DNA of 64,000 nucleotides from JAHIKV01 sp963733145 (GCA_963733145.1 CAVTCJ010000013.1:700623-764622), one strand, 5' to 3'; counted from the stretch's first letter, positions 28,531 to 39,120 are shown. Translations and numbers: made by a program. The notes: generated by a model from the letters alone, not told the origin.

Positions 28531-28566
28531 GGGGTTGTAGCTCAGTTGGTAGAGCAACGGACTTTT
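28531..28566 (+). tRNA. tRNA-Lys(UUU) 5' half, split by element B
   Basis: Identical to 17214-17249: bases 1-36 including the anticodon UUU. After ACTTTT it runs into CCTAACG, the left end of element B. Joined to 39368-39404 it gives a perfect 73-nt tRNA-Lys: acceptor GGGGTTG/CAACCTC with one G-U pair, anticodon stem ACGGA/TCCGT, T stem ATGGG/CCCAT. Confidence 0.9.
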
Positions 28567-28567
28567 C

Positions 28568-29895
28568 CTAACGCGAAGATTCACAAGGGTTTACGCCAGT
28601 ATCGACCGCCTCGTCAGTCGCCTCTTTTTGCCCGACAGTACCCAGAACAGTACCTAGACCGGCTTTTTCGTATGCGTCCCACACCGCGTCCGCCGTGGCA
28701 TTGGCGTTGCGGCCGACGTAGTACCGTTGCGTGGTCTCGATGGTTTCGTGCCTCATCAAGGCCATTAAGACCTGGGGCATCACCAGCATCGACCACCGTT
28801 CCCCAAACGACCGGCGGAGGTCGTGTGCGGAGGCGTGCTTCACCTTGCCCGTGGCGGGATCGGTCGCCACTTTGACCCCGGCCAGTCGGCCGATGCGGCA
28901 GATCGTCTGTGAGATGCGGTAATAGGCGACTGACGGACCGCCCGTCGATCGAAAGGGGCTTGAAGACCCGCCCGTGCGCTCGGCCTCGGGGATCGCCAGC
29001 AGGAAGGCGACAAATTCCGGGGCGATGGGCAGGAGCCGATCGCGCCGCCCTTCTCCAACTCGGCGATAATGTGCAGCATGGGCCGTCGGCCGGAAAGGTC
29101 CACGTGCAGCTTATCCGAGCGGTCCCAATAGAGGTTCAACGCCTCGCCGAGCCGGAGGCCCGACCACCAGAGGCCCAACAGCAGTTGCCGCCAGGACTGC
29201 ATAACCTCGACGGAGGGGATCGTGGGCGGTCGGGTCTTCGGGGCCTTCCGCTTGCCCTTCCGCCCTTGTTTCGAGGCCGTGGCGGACCGCCTCGCCGGAT
29301 CGGGCGTGAGGCCCTGGGTGATCTTGTCGAGCATCCGCTCGAATTCCTCCGTGGTGATCGGCCGGCCCTTCATCGGATCGGCCCGGCCGCTGCGCGGCTC
29401 GCTTCGGCCGGCGAATTTTGGGCATGGCCGCCAGGAGCCCCTGGTCCACCGCCCAGTTGAGCGCGGCCCGGAGGTGCCCCAGATGACCGGCTATTGTCGC
29501 CTTGGCCCGTCCTCGCCGCCGTAGGTCCGCTTGGAGGAAGGAAATCCGCTCGGCCGTCAGTTCCCGCAGCAGGCCCGCCTTAACCTTTGGAAGGATGGAT
29601 TGAGGACGTTGAAGATCCCGCCCACCTTCTGCGCGGTTCTTTGGCGCCAGCCCCGGCAATACCTCGTCCTCGTACCGGAGGCGGAATTGCTCCCACGTCA
29701 GCACGAAGCGCCCCTGGGCCTTGCCGCTGTTGAGTTCATCCTCCCAGCGGGCGGCCGCCTTGCGGGCGTCTTTTTTGCTGGCCGTGCCGGAGGATTTCCC
29801 GCACCTGCCGGCCCGTCAGTGGATCCCGGTACCGGAGGATCAGGTTGGAGCAATCGCCGTAGCGAACCACGTGAACCTTGATTGGATCGTTCATG
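28568..29895 (-). CDS. tyrosine recombinase/integrase 3, several frameshifts
   Basis: Starts MNDPIKVHVVRYGDCSNLIL. An extra G near 29795 shifts the frame; further shifts lie near 29370 and 29060. After correction it has a core-binding domain (LRYEDEVLPGLAPKNR, KATIAGHLGHLRAALNWAV), box I Arg in LWWSGLRLGEALNLYWD, HDLRRSFGERW for HxxR, and MRHETIETTQRYYV with the Tyr. The stop codon begins two bases from the ACTTTT core, so gene end and attachment site touch. Confidence 0.75.
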
Positions 29896-29899
29896 GAAT

Positions 29900-30322
29900 T
29901 CACCCACCTTTCGAGCGAAAGCCCCCAATGGCCGTGATTTCGCGGCCGTCGAGGGTTTCGGATATTTTGGCCGTCACGATCGGGTCGAAGAACTGGTTAT
30001 AAACCTCGCAACGTCCGATCTGCGTGAGGCTGGCCGCGAAATCGACCGCCGCCAGCAGGTCGGCGTTTGCAGCGATGACGATCGCATCGCGATGTTCCTC
30101 GTGGATCGACGCCAGAGCCGCTTCGACGGCCGCTGTCCCAATCGTGTTTCCGCTGCAACTCGATCGGCCGAGGCCCCTGAGGAGGGCCACACAGGCCGCG
30201 GCGACCGTCAGCAGGTCGTCTGGGCTCCAGCCGTCGGGCGTCGCCGGCCAGAGCGGCCGGCCGTCGCCGATCGCCTCGATGATGTTCACCGCCCGGGCTC
30301 GATCGAATCGCAACGGAAACAT
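29900..30322 (-). CDS. hypothetical protein
   Basis: 140 residues starting MFPLRFDRARAVNIIEAI. Helical, with DLLTVAAACVALLRGL and AIVIAANADLLAAVDFAASL. Lies 4 bases before integrase 3 and 12 bases after integrase 4, so it is part of the integrase operon. No family recognised. Confidence 0.5.
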   Translation of the reverse strand: MFPLRFDRARAVNIIEAIGDGRPLWPATPDGWSPDDLLTVAAACVALLRGLGRSSCSGNTIGTAAVEAALASIHEEHRDAIVIAANADLLAAVDFAASLTQIGRCEVYNQFFDPIVTAKISETLDGREITAIGGFRSKGG

Positions 30323-30333
30323 CGGATCGGCTC

Positions 30334-31888
30334 CTATCGCTGTGGGGCCGGCAGGCAAAGTCTGCCGGGCGGGGGTACTTCTGTTTTCAACAAGGCCCTG
30401 GGTGCGCGACCGGCCGGGGCAGGTGGCGCGGCGCCATCGACGTTGGCGCGGGCAATGCGTGGGTCGATGTAGCGCTGAGTCACCGTTGTGCCGCTGTGGC
30501 CAAGCTGGCGGGCGGCGGCGTCGATGCCGGCCGCCGCGGCAATGTGGCTGGCGGTCGTGCGACGGAACTTGTGGTACAGGTCGCGCCGGGTCAGAGGCAG
30601 GCCGGCACGGTGGAGAATGTCCCGCAAACGTGCCCACATCTGTTTCTCGGACCACGGGAAGGGGAATAGCAGCCGGCGGTGGCGGTTCCATTCGTCCTGC
30701 AGGATTTGCAGCGCGGATGTCGTTTGGTGACTCAAGAGAAAGCGCTGCTCGGCTTTCTGTTTTTGGACCTCGGCCGGCACTGTGAGCCACCCGGTGCGGA
30801 CGTCCAGGTTGGACACCTCGACCGAGAAGGCCGTGTTCAACCGGATACCCGAGTCGAACATCACCAAGACCAGGGCCGTCCAGAACTTGCAGGCGGGGAT
30901 TTCCCCGACCATGCCCTTCGTGGCCGCACAAGCCGCGAGAATGAGGCCCATATCCTCCATCGTCCAGGCGGTGGGCAGGCGGCGGAATACCTGCATCTTA
31001 TCCACGCTCGGCCAGCCATCGAGGGCTCTTCTTGTGGGCAAAGGCCAGACGCAGAGGATGTCGGCCCGGTTGTTGTTGACCGTGGGACGGGCGTAGCCCT
31101 GGTCGAGCATGTGACCCATGTAGCCTGAAACCAGTTCGTCGGAAAGGTCCTCGAACATGACGTTCCGGCCAGCGAAGCGGCAGAGGTGGCGAATGGACAT
31201 CAGCACGTGCTTTTTCGAGTCCGGGGTTGCCCCGACCATCTTTTCGGGCAGGTAAGTAGACACCGCGAAATTGAAGAGGCTCCCCGCCACGTCGAACGGC
31301 CCGTTTAGTTTCGCTCCAGGATCGCCCAGCAGCCCGCTGGCACGCTCGGGGAAGGTTCGGGGATTACCGGCCCGGATTATCGCTCGGACGTATGAGGTGT
31401 ATTTGCGGGCACACTCGCCGCTGATGCCGCCGGCCTCCATCCACTCGCGGAATTGGTCGATCGAACGCTCCTTGATGGACCGGAGGGAAGCATCCGCGGT
31501 GCCCAGGAACTGGATGAACTTGGCCAAGGCCCGTTTGTGGTGGCGCGTGGTGTGCGGCGACCAATTCGCGGCTTTGGCCGGCAGATATTTTCCGTAGAAG
31601 AATCGAGTGAGCGAGTTGCGGCGGAGCCGATCCTTCGCGGAGGTCTTCTCTGCGGCGGCGCAGTTCTGCTTTCGCCTGTTGGATTTCCCACTTCCCGCCG
31701 GGAGCCCATCGGGTAATACTGCCAGCCGGCGGGGGATTTTCGCCGTTTCTCCCACACGTGGGGCACGTTCTCTCTTTCCGGGATTCGTCGATGTTCGCCG
31801 ACAGACCCGGGCAACCGCAAATCAGACACTTGCCGCCGCAACCTCGCTGCCGGCGGTGCCATTCACTCGCTTTGGGTGTGTTTTTCAT
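30334..31888 (-). CDS. tyrosine recombinase/integrase 4 with N-terminal zinc ribbon, one frameshift
   Basis: Starts MKNTPKASEWHRRQRG behind GGGGAGGTG. Two CxxC pairs (KCLICGC, TCPTCGR) form an N-terminal zinc ribbon; a shift near 31640 then leads into a long N-terminal region that seems to hold two SAM-like core-binding domains (about 60-140 and 165-260). The catalytic domain shows box I Arg in MFDSGIRLNTAF, KFRRTTASHIAAAAG and LGHSGTTVTQRYIDP with the Tyr. Larger than usual, over 500 residues. Confidence 0.78.
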
Positions 31889-31910
31889 AGGACACCTCCC
31901 CTCTCCCAAA

Positions 31911-32180
31911 TCACGTGCTCGATCTCTGGCGCAGTGGCTCGGCGACGGCCAGGGACTCGACGGCGAATGGCTTGGCGTAGTAGTGCGGCGTGTGAAAGTG
32001 GATGACGATATGGTCGTCGTAGAGGTTTAACGATGCCCAAAAAGTTTGATCCGGCCGCCGGTTCATGCGGCGGACGATGCGGGCCAGGTCGAAATAGACC
32101 TGCTGGAAGGGTCGTTTCGTCTCGACCCACGTAACCTTGTCGGTCACGTCGTTGACGATCTGGATTCTGCAACCGGTCAT
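31911..32180 (-). CDS. small hypothetical protein, first gene of integrase operon in B
   Basis: 89 residues starting MTGCRIQIVNDVTDKV. Mixed alpha/beta, with ASLNLYDDHIVIHFHTPHYY. It follows the structured leader by 29 bases and is itself followed 23 bases later by integrase 4. No known family. It replaces integrase 1 as the first gene after the leader. Confidence 0.55.
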   Translation of the reverse strand: MTGCRIQIVNDVTDKVTWVETKRPFQQVYFDLARIVRRMNRRPDQTFWASLNLYDDHIVIHFHTPHYYAKPFAVESLAVAEPLRQRSST

Positions 32181-32209
32181 GGTCCTGTTCTTTCACAAGA
32201 AAGGCCACA

Positions 32210-32389
32210 GGCCCGGCTACCCGTTACAAAGCTGTCGGAGACAGCCGTCCGGCCTTGCTCCCCGCCTACGCGGATCGTCGCTTGGTTTCGGACACGGATA
32301 ACCGGGCCTGCGGCCTGATGCGAACGGAACATCGTTGAATCTCCGAAAGGGTTTGTAGCCCTGGCGGCCGTACAAGATTTTCGACCGCC
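32210..32389 (-). ncRNA. structured leader RNA of integrase operon, copy 2
   Basis: Homologue of 18418-18588. Enclosing helix 32299-32308 with 32210-32219, inner hairpins CCGC-GTAG-GCGG (32262-32273) and GCTGTC/GACAGC (32231-32245), upstream hairpins at 32348-32362 and 32363-32389. Compared with copy 1, base pairs change on both sides (CCGG/CCGG to CCGC/GCGG; GCACTC/GGGTGC to GCTGTC/GACAGC). It ends 29 bases before the next ATG, with the block TTTCTTG conserved. Confidence 0.72.
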
Positions 32390-32598
32390 GGGACCATTCT
32401 TTCTCCTCTCTCCACCAATGTCAAGTACCCCCCAGGAAACACCGCCGATTTCGACGTTGGAGGCCCGCAACGCCGGTTTCAGCGTTGGCCGCGGCTATCG
32501 CCGCAAATGCCGGTCTTGGCCGACGGGATCGGGATATTACCGGCCGCTTGTTTCGTAACACTCCCCGCCGGCTCCGGTGATGTCGCCGGCGACACCGC

Positions 32599-32659
32599 AG
32601 GTCTTAGGTCTTGGGTCTTGGGTCTTGGCTAAGACCTAAGCCCTAAGACCCAAGACCTC
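32599..32659. repeat. GGTCTTGGGTCTTAGG palindromic repeat
   Basis: Tandem heptamers TCTTAGG and TCTTGGG followed by their complement, forming a hairpin. The same element occurs at about 49242-49312. It lies between the tail gene cluster and the integrase leader. Confidence 0.8.
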
Positions 32660-32661
32660 TT

Positions 32662-32883
32662 TCAATGTCGTCTATCGCCCGGGTCGCCGCTGCGGCCGCC
32701 GAGCGTGGGGCGATGGTCTAATTGGCGGTGGTCAATGTTGCCGCTGCCCGGTTTCGATTCGCGCACGGCCCGCGTGTTCTCCTCGATGGCCGCCTTGAGT
32801 CCGTCGATCGACTCAGCGACGCCCTGCCACGTCTTCACGTCCCGGGTTTCCGCCTCGTAGCGCGGGTCAACGCTTTCGCCCAT
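32662..32883 (-). CDS. small hypothetical protein downstream of tape measure
   Basis: 73 residues starting MGESVDPRYEAETRDV. A short helix (WQGVAESIDGLKAAIEENTR) is followed by a charged tail. Four bases after the tape-measure stop. Possibly a tail-associated small protein; no family. Confidence 0.45.
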   Translation of the reverse strand: MGESVDPRYEAETRDVKTWQGVAESIDGLKAAIEENTRAVRESKPGSGNIDHRQLDHRPTLGGRSGDPGDRRH

Positions 32884-32887
32884 TAGC

Positions 32888-34538
32888 TTACGATAGCGCT
32901 GATGAATCCGAATTTGCTCGTGAGCCGCCGTAACCGTGGTGCGAGGAGTCGCGGCCGAAAGCCTTCTCTTCGCCGCCGCGGATTCGCACCGCCTCGCGGT
33001 AGAGTTCCGGGTCGTCTTCCAGGCTTCCAGATTCGATAGCAGCTTGAATCTGTTGTCCTTTCACACCGGGGAGCCATTTGAACGTGCCCTGCGCGATGTT
33101 CTGGTACGCCTTGCCGAATGCGTCCTTTTTGGAGTATTCGTGGGCCTCGACGGCCTCATAGACATTCGTCTCGGTGCCCAATACTCGGTTTGAGGCGGTT
33201 TTTTTGCTTTCGCCGATGCGTGCCAATTTCGCCGCACGGAGGGATTCGTCAGTGGATGGCAAACCGAGGACTTTGTGAAAATATCCCTTCGATTGCTGTA
33301 CGCCCGAGAGAATCCGATTATATTCCGCCTCGTTTGCCAGCAAATTCGACATTGCCACCACGCCCTCTTGACGGCCGAAAACCTTTTGGAGTTGGGCGTT
33401 ATCGAGATTGACGCGCCTTAATGGCCTTGAGTTGCGCCATGAGATTCGGCCCGGCCTGCTTAACCGCCGCGCCGACGTATTCGCGGAGTTTCGCCACGCT
33501 CGCATCTATGACGTGCCCCTCGTCATCAGTCGCAACGCCGCCGGGGCCGATTTGCAGGGGCACGTTTAGGCGGCTCAGACCTTTCAGCAAGGAATTCACC
33601 CCGGTGCCGCCCTTCTCCGCGCCGCCGCTGGTGTCCATAATCGAGGCATTGATGGCATTCGCCGTAAGCAATTGTTTTTCGTCGACGCCCGCCATGCGGG
33701 CGAACGCTGCCGAGCCGGCGGACGCGGACAGCAGCGCGGTGGCCTGGCTGGGGGAGCCCTCCGACGCCTTCATGGCGATGTCCAACACCTGCTCGTTGCT
33801 CATGCGGTTGCCGTAGGCCCGCCGCAAGGCGGTGCTGCCGCGCAGGAGCCTCTCGGGGTCCTGCACAACGCCTTCCTTGTAGGACTCCGCGAACAGGTCC
33901 GCCTCGCCCTCCGCGCCGGCGGATTTAAGCGCGAAGGTCAACCGGGCGGCTTGGTTTTCCGACATTCCTGCTTTGGCGGCGATGGCCCGCGCCATGGCGA
34001 GATTTTTCTTAAATACTTGCGGACTGCCCTCGCTCACTTCGGCCAGCGAGCCGTAGGAGAATTCCGACTCCCGGGCCTTCGCGGCGGCGCGCTCCTCTGA
34101 TCTGGTCGATTTCTTCGAGTCCCTTTTTGACCATGGCAATCGCCGCGCTGATGGAGACGACGCCCATCACGTAATTTTTCAGCGCCGACGGCGGACTCAC
34201 CAAAGGCGGCCTGGCCCGATTTGGCGGCCGCATCCAGGGAACCCTTGGCCTGATCCACGGCCCGCTTGTATTCGTCTTGCGAGAGTTTGTTGGCTTTGAG
34301 CAGGACCCCGAGGCGCTCGACCTTCTTGTTGTACGCCTCCTGCGGCGTGGCGATGGCCCGCAACACCCTTTCGGCCTCGCGGCCCATTTCGGTTTGGGCC
34401 TTTTCCTGCTGCTTTGTGGCGGCCGTCATCTTCTTCGCGCCGACCCTCGGCCTTGGCTAGTCCGTCGGCCACCTTGCGGATGGCGTCCACGGCGGCCTTC
34501 TCGTCGGCGGTCAGTTTGTAGGCGATTTCACCAGCCAT
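32888..34538 (-). CDS. tail tape-measure-like protein, several frameshifts
   Basis: About 550 residues starting MAGEIAYKLTADEKAAVDAI, after correction of shifts near 34440, 34200, 34100 and 33420. A long coiled-coil N-terminus (TEMGREAERVLRAIATPQEA), a short hydrophobic stretch (ALKNYVMGVVSISAAIAMV) and a helical body with MARAIAAKAGMSENQAARLT fit short tape-measure proteins of siphophages. Length sets tail length in that family. Overlaps the zinc-ribbon gene upstream. Confidence 0.65.
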
Positions 34539-34740
34539 TGGGATTCTCCTCAATTTCGCTTTCAATCGTGATGGGAAACACCGCACCGCAGAATAAGCAT
34601 TTAGCCCGGCCCGTGCGGTTCATCCATGTGCCCGGCTGCGGCATTTTTAGCACTTTGCAGTCCGAAAAGCCGCAGCGGGGACATTCGATGCAGTTTTCCA
34701 GAACCGTGTCCTCCGGTTCGAGGCCCGGTTTATTTTCCAT
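34528..34740 (-). CDS. small zinc-ribbon protein
   Basis: 70 residues starting MENKPGLEPEDTVLENC. CPRCGFSDCKVLKMPQPGTW and CLFCGAVF provide a four-Cys zinc site. Start overlaps the previous stop and its end overlaps the tape-measure start, so the three genes are coupled. Phage head-tail region small protein of unknown role. Confidence 0.6.
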   Translation of the reverse strand: MENKPGLEPEDTVLENCIECPRCGFSDCKVLKMPQPGTWMNRTGRAKCLFCGAVFPITIESEIEENPNGW

Positions 34741-34949
34741 CTTGTTTCCTCGCGGTCGTGGCCCGCTTGCGGCGCTGCTCGCGGCGGGCCGACGCGGTTT
34801 GGGCAGCAAACCAGTCGGCCGTTTTCCGCTGCTGCACCGCCTCGGCCGACGGCCGGGAAAGCAGGCCGCGGAGGTGCGGCGGGAGGATCGCGGCGATCTC
34901 TTCCGCGTCGAGGCTCGAGCAGCAAGTAGGCTTTTCGTTTTTGTGCCAT
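34730..34949 (-). CDS. small phage-type protein, one frameshift
   Basis: About 73 residues: MAQKRKAYLLLE, then after a one-base shift LDAEEIAAILPPHLRGLLSR and a basic C-terminus ending in KQDGK. The overlap TAA/ATG with the zinc-ribbon gene supports the corrected frame. Position between capsid and tape measure suggests a tail assembly helper; not proven. Confidence 0.5.
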
Positions 34950-35046
34950 GAAACACCTCGAATGAAAAATCTCGGCGGCCGGGGAGCCCGATCTAGGCTG
35001 CGACCCGGCCGCCGCGCGGTTGGTCAACGCCAACCAACCGCTTTCT

Positions 35047-36076
35047 TTACTCGCCCGCTCCGGTTGACCAGTAGAGCGGTTTGCCGTCGACGGCCGTGGC
35101 GGCCACGGAGAGCGAAATATCGAAGCCGAGGCCCCACTGACCCTCCCCGAGCTCGAATGTTCTGATAACCGGCTCGACAGAGCCCCGCAGGCCGGCCAGG
35201 ATCAGGCTGGGGGCCTGCTCGCTCCGCGCGGCCAGGAGCCAGTTTGCATCGGAGCCCTGCAACAACGGGGCGAATTCGCCCTGCGCGGATCGACCATGCC
35301 CGTTGCGGACATCCGGCTTTCAACGCGGACCTCAAGGTCCGTCTCGTTGCCGGTCTGCATGGCGCGGCAGAGCCTTTTGGCGCTTTCCAGCAGTGCCGGC
35401 GGCACCACCAAAACACTCGGGATCAGCCCCAGGTGAACCGGGTCGGCACCCGCGTCGACGCTGGTCTTGCCGGCGATCGCGGCCATCGCGCGTATCAAGC
35501 GCTCGGCGCGAGCGCGGCGGTGGCGAGATTTCCGCGCTCGGCTGCGAACAGCGCGGTTCCGTCGCCGAGCGTCGGATTGCTCAGCAAAAGGGCCAAAAGC
35601 AAGTCTTGGACAATTCGCCGCGCGGCCGCGCCGACCTCTTCCATCGCCAGGCCGTAGATGCCCAGAACGCGGCCGTCCTCGATGTCCTGCTCGTCGAGGA
35701 CGAACTGAGCCGCGAATTTTGCCAGGCGGAAGCCGCCGGCGGCGATGGAAAAAGCGACGGCGGGGGCCGTGTCGCCGCGGGCAAGCCTCGTAACCGCGGA
35801 TGCACGTCGAGCGTGCCCAACTCGTTGAGCAAATAATTCGGTGCGTCGATCTTGCGGTAGCAGTTGGCCAGGCTGTCAGTCGCGTCGCGATAGCCTTGAA
35901 GAATCGACGCATTGAAAAATGCGCGATAGAGCGGCCGCTCCGCCGACGGTGCTGAACGCGGCTCGTACTCGATCACTGGGATTGTGGATCGTCGGGCCGC
36001 TTCGGGCCTGCAAGATTTCGCCGGCATACTCGGCGATGGTCAGGTTGTGAACGTTTCTATCGTTTAGAAGTGTCAC
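35047..36076 (-). CDS. major capsid protein, Mu gpT/HK97-like, several frameshifts
   Basis: About 343 residues starting MTLLNDRNVHNLTIAEYAGE. The diagnostic stretch LSNPTLGDGTALFAAERGNL near the middle, then SVLVVPPALLESAKRL and the C-terminal SVEPVIRTFELGEGQWGLGF, match gpT-type and ClpP-fused major capsid proteins. Frame shifts lie near 35950, 35790, 35600, 35530 and 35260. Forms the icosahedral shell. No capsid protease or terminase lies in this element. Confidence 0.75.
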
Positions 36077-36100
36077 GATTCAGGTTCCTTGATAAAAGTG

Positions 36101-36818
36101 TTAATGGGAAGGTAGTGTGTGGAGGTTGGACCGGCTCCGCGCGGGATCAGCGAAACGCCGGCCGGTTTTTCGCCGCGGCCATGGCCGCAACCAGCCGCCG
36201 CGTTTGCCGCGCCGCTCTTTGCGGCTGCGCTCGCGCCACGCTCCGGGCACGCGAGAAGGGATTCCCAACTGCTCTTCGCAGTGAACATCGGTTTTCAGGT
36301 CGGCGTGAAGAACGGCGCCGTTCCGGGCCTCGGGCCGGCCGAAAAGTGGTCCGGCCCAAATTTCCAAGCAGCGGCTCTTGGCCGCGGCGATCACGCAGAG
36401 ACTTTCGGCGGTCTGCGCCGCGGGAAGCAACTTTTCGGCCTCCTGAAGATCCCGGGCGATGGCCTCGCTCTGCTCGATCGACGCCGGCCGTAGATACATC
36501 AGCCGGCGGAGGACGGATTGCAGCCGCGCCACTTCGGCCCTCGCTGCTACCAGGCCGGCGGCCTCGCGGCTCAGCTTATCGTGTTCCTGGAGGCAAATTT
36601 GATGCAGCTTCACGAATATCCGGGCCGAAGAGCAACTTTCCGGCACAGCGACAGATTTCGGCCTCGTCGTTTTGGCGAATGGCCGCCGCATAGCTGGCCA
36701 AGAGAACGGTTTCGCTGCTGCCCGTCGGCTCTCCAAAGGTGGGGGCGGCCCGTTCGGGGTCGGCAACTGTTTGCGAGATCGACTCCCGCAGGTCATCAGT
36801 CGGTTTTCGTCGCGTCAT
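36101..36818 (-). CDS. hypothetical helical protein upstream of capsid gene, frameshifted
   Basis: Starts MTRRKPTDDLRESISQTV; a shift near 36620 leads into a long helical region (LVAARAEVARLQSVLRRLMY, IARDLQEAEKLLPAAQTAES). The Arg-rich end after 36300 may itself be out of frame. Position before the capsid gene would suit a scaffold or regulator. No family. Confidence 0.4.
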
Positions 36819-36850
36819 CGGAAACTCCTCGGAAATAGGGGGTTAAATGC

Positions 36851-37264
36851 TCATTTTTTCGTTTTCACGAAAGAAGGACTGTGTGTTTCAGGCGAAAGAT
36901 AGCCGTGGGACACCGCTCGGGGTGGGAGGGCCTGGGAGGACCCGTCGGCTCGTCCAGGCGCGATTATCCATATCGTGCTGGCGCGGCCGCTGGGGCTGGG
37001 GCGGCGGTCGCCCGAGTCGATGATGTCGCCGGCGTCGCGAGCTCGCATCGTCTGGCCCGGGCCGTATCAGGAATCATTTGCAGGCGGCTGGCAAGCTCGT
37101 GGTCGGTGCAGCCACGGCGGCCAGAGCCCGCAATGCAGGTCAATACTCGCTGGCGACATGGTCGCGGCCGTCGATGAAACGGATTGAGCCGCTTGTCGGC
37201 TGGTGCTGCTGCTGTGAACATAAGCGGGCAATCGGGGGCCTGCGAATAATTCGAGTTGCGTCAT
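36851..37264 (-). CDS. winged-helix protein, frameshifted
   Basis: Starts MTQLELFAGPRLPAYV with an ATGA overlap to the previous gene. After a shift, RVLTCIAGSGRRGCTDHELA and MIPDTARARRCELA give a winged-helix pattern seen in small phage proteins that begin MTQLELF; a second shift leads to the end at 36851. Probably DNA-binding. Confidence 0.5.
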
Positions 37265-38060
37265 GCGGTTTCACCCCCCTTCGCTCTGCGATCGAGCAGG
37301 TGTGGGGGAACGTCCACACTGGCCAGCAGTGGCCCCAACGCTGATCCACACTTAGCGGCCTCGCCGGCCAGCACGCTCGTAAAGTAGGCCGTCCTGTTGG
37401 CAATCGGTTTCGAGCCTCCATTTCCCTCGCCGTGATGGACAATCGCTTGAATGCCGTGGTCGATCCACACTTCCGGGATCGCATCAGCTTCGCGAAGAGC
37501 CGCGACCTTCAAGAGAAATATCCGATCGTCGGCATTCAACGGCCCCGGGAAGGCCGGATCGACCTTCTGGGAAAACTTCCGCCGGCAAAAATCCAAAACG
37601 CGGCGCATGAATCTCGAGACCAAGAACATAAATGGTCGTCTTCTTCTCTTCTCTCTTCTTCTCTTCTCTTCTCTGGTCCGCATTTTGTCCGCTTCGTGTC
37701 CGCTTCCGACGCGGACATTTTGCGGACCTTGGCCTTTCGGTTCGCGTCCTGCGCCCTCCGCTTGGCGGAACTGCCGTTGTGTTCCTCGAATCGGGGAATC
37801 ACTAAAGCACCCGGCTCGACGATCAACCATCCCACATCCGAAACGGCGGCGCACCAGCCTTCAATTCCAAGTTCGCGGTCGAATACCTCGGCGGTATAAC
37901 CCTCCAAGCGGCCGTCTGTGGTGAACTGGTCCCCGAGCGACCAAAGGCGCACAAGCGTCCCGATGATCGTGGCCTTGTCCGCTTTGAGTCTTCCCGCGAT
38001 GCGGACAATTCGCGGATCATCCCAAAGATTCACGCGGATTTTTATCCAGTCGCCGGCCAT
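37261..38060 (-). CDS. replisome-organizer-like protein, one frameshift
   Basis: Starts MAGDWIKIRVNLWDDPRIVR. The N-terminal domain (KADKATIIGTLVRLWSLGDQ, RELGIEGWCAAVSDVGWLIV) resembles the winged-helix domain of phage replication initiators. A Glu/Arg-rich linker, encoded by a purine-rich tract at 37630-37680, contains the frameshift. The C-terminal part is HGIQAIVHHGEGNGGSKPIA onward. The slippery tract makes a read error or true slippage plausible. Confidence 0.55.
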
Positions 38061-38064
38061 CGAT

Positions 38065-38283
38065 TCAATCCGGTCCTTTCTGGCTGGCCTCCGCGGCGGC
38101 CGTCGCTCGTAGGGCTTCACAGAGGGCAGAGCCCTCGACGAAGCAGCACCGGCCAATCCGCAGCACGGGCAGCCCGTGTTCACGCAGTCGTCGGAAGGAA
38201 TGGCGGCCAAGACGAAGGCACCGGCGTGCCTCGGGCAAAGTATAGATCTCGGACACAGAGATTACGCCGGGGGCGGAGATCAT
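38065..38283 (-). CDS. excisionase-type HTH protein
   Basis: 72 residues. ISVSEIYTLPEARRCLRLGR then LREHGLPVLRIGRCCFVEG is an HTH_17 domain. Overlaps the previous gene by 4 bases. Candidate excisionase or regulator of element B. Confidence 0.65.
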   Translation of the reverse strand: MISAPGVISVSEIYTLPEARRCLRLGRHSFRRLREHGLPVLRIGRCCFVEGSALCEALRATAAAEASQKGPD

Positions 38284-38471
38284 GCGACGGCCTCCTGGCA
38301 GGAACCGGCGGGTTTCGGTGCCAGCTTTTGCCGCTCCCGTTGTGCTTGGATTTTCGTGCGTAACAGGGAGCGGAGGGCCTTGTCTTCGGCCGCGAGTGCG
38401 GCCAGTCGGTTGCGAATCTCATCCGCATTCAGACTATCCACCGCCGTCAGAATTTCCTCGATGGTGCTCAT
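38280..38471 (-). CDS. small helical hypothetical protein
   Basis: 63 residues starting MSTIEEILTAVDSLNADEIR, predicted as two helices with a basic second helix. ATGA-type overlap with the following HTH gene. Unknown function. Confidence 0.5.
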   Translation of the reverse strand: MSTIEEILTAVDSLNADEIRNRLAALAAEDKALRSLLRTKIQAQRERQKLAPKPAGSCQEAVA

Positions 38472-38527
38472 GTCGGCCAATTATGACCGACGTGCGGCTG
38501 GATGTATCCAGCGACGAACCTACGTGT

Positions 38528-39120
38528 TTACACGTAAGGTTCGTCGAGGTAATAACCGGCCCCTCGTTTGTTCTTGACGCCGCACCGCTTCAGGGCAGGC
38601 ACGTAGTGAGCGGTAAAGGCTGATTCGGTGGTTCCAGACGCACTGCGATCGTTTTGCCGAGCAAAGGACCTTCATCCCGAATCAATTTGTACGCCTCTTT
38701 TTGTAGGTCGGTCAGATTCTGTTGGATTGACTGGGTCGTCGGTTCGGCGCGTAATCGCATGATTGCAATGCGAATCTCTCCCAAAATTGCGTGAATTGGG
38801 GCCGTGTCCGGTCCCTCGATTCGGACCTGAAACGGCTGTTTCTTTTTTCGGGTCCGGCTAAAGTCCGAGTGGCGGCATGTATCCACCAGTAGCCACGAAT
38901 CGGGCACCGAAAAGCCCAGTTCGAGCAGACGTATTTTCGCCTTTTCCAACGCTAAATCGCCCAGAGAATCCTCTTGAAGGGCTTTCCTTGCGAAATTCTC
39001 GGCCATTTCCAACGTCGGACAGTCGTAGGTTTCCACTTTGATTGCCCGCCGCAAGCAATGGACGATCAGTAGGTGCGAAAATACTTCGAGAGCCTCAATG
39101 ATTTCACGGTGGTTTTGCAT
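38528..39120 (-). CDS. hypothetical protein with C-terminal winged helix, one frameshift
   Basis: Starts MQNHREIIEALEVFSHLLIV. A linker rich in Arg/Lys at about residue 85 is followed by a winged-helix end (QQNLTDLQKEAYKLIRDEGP). One base shift near 38632 restores an ending with FTAHYVPALKRCGVKNKRGA and GYYLDEPYV, typical of the wing, and a stop at 38528. First gene of the main operon of B, behind a pseudoknot-like leader. Likely regulator. Confidence 0.55.

Noticed and set aside
37630..37680. Purine-rich tract as a separate repeat feature
   Set aside because: It encodes the Glu/Arg-rich linker of the replication-type protein; low complexity inside a gene and not an independent element.
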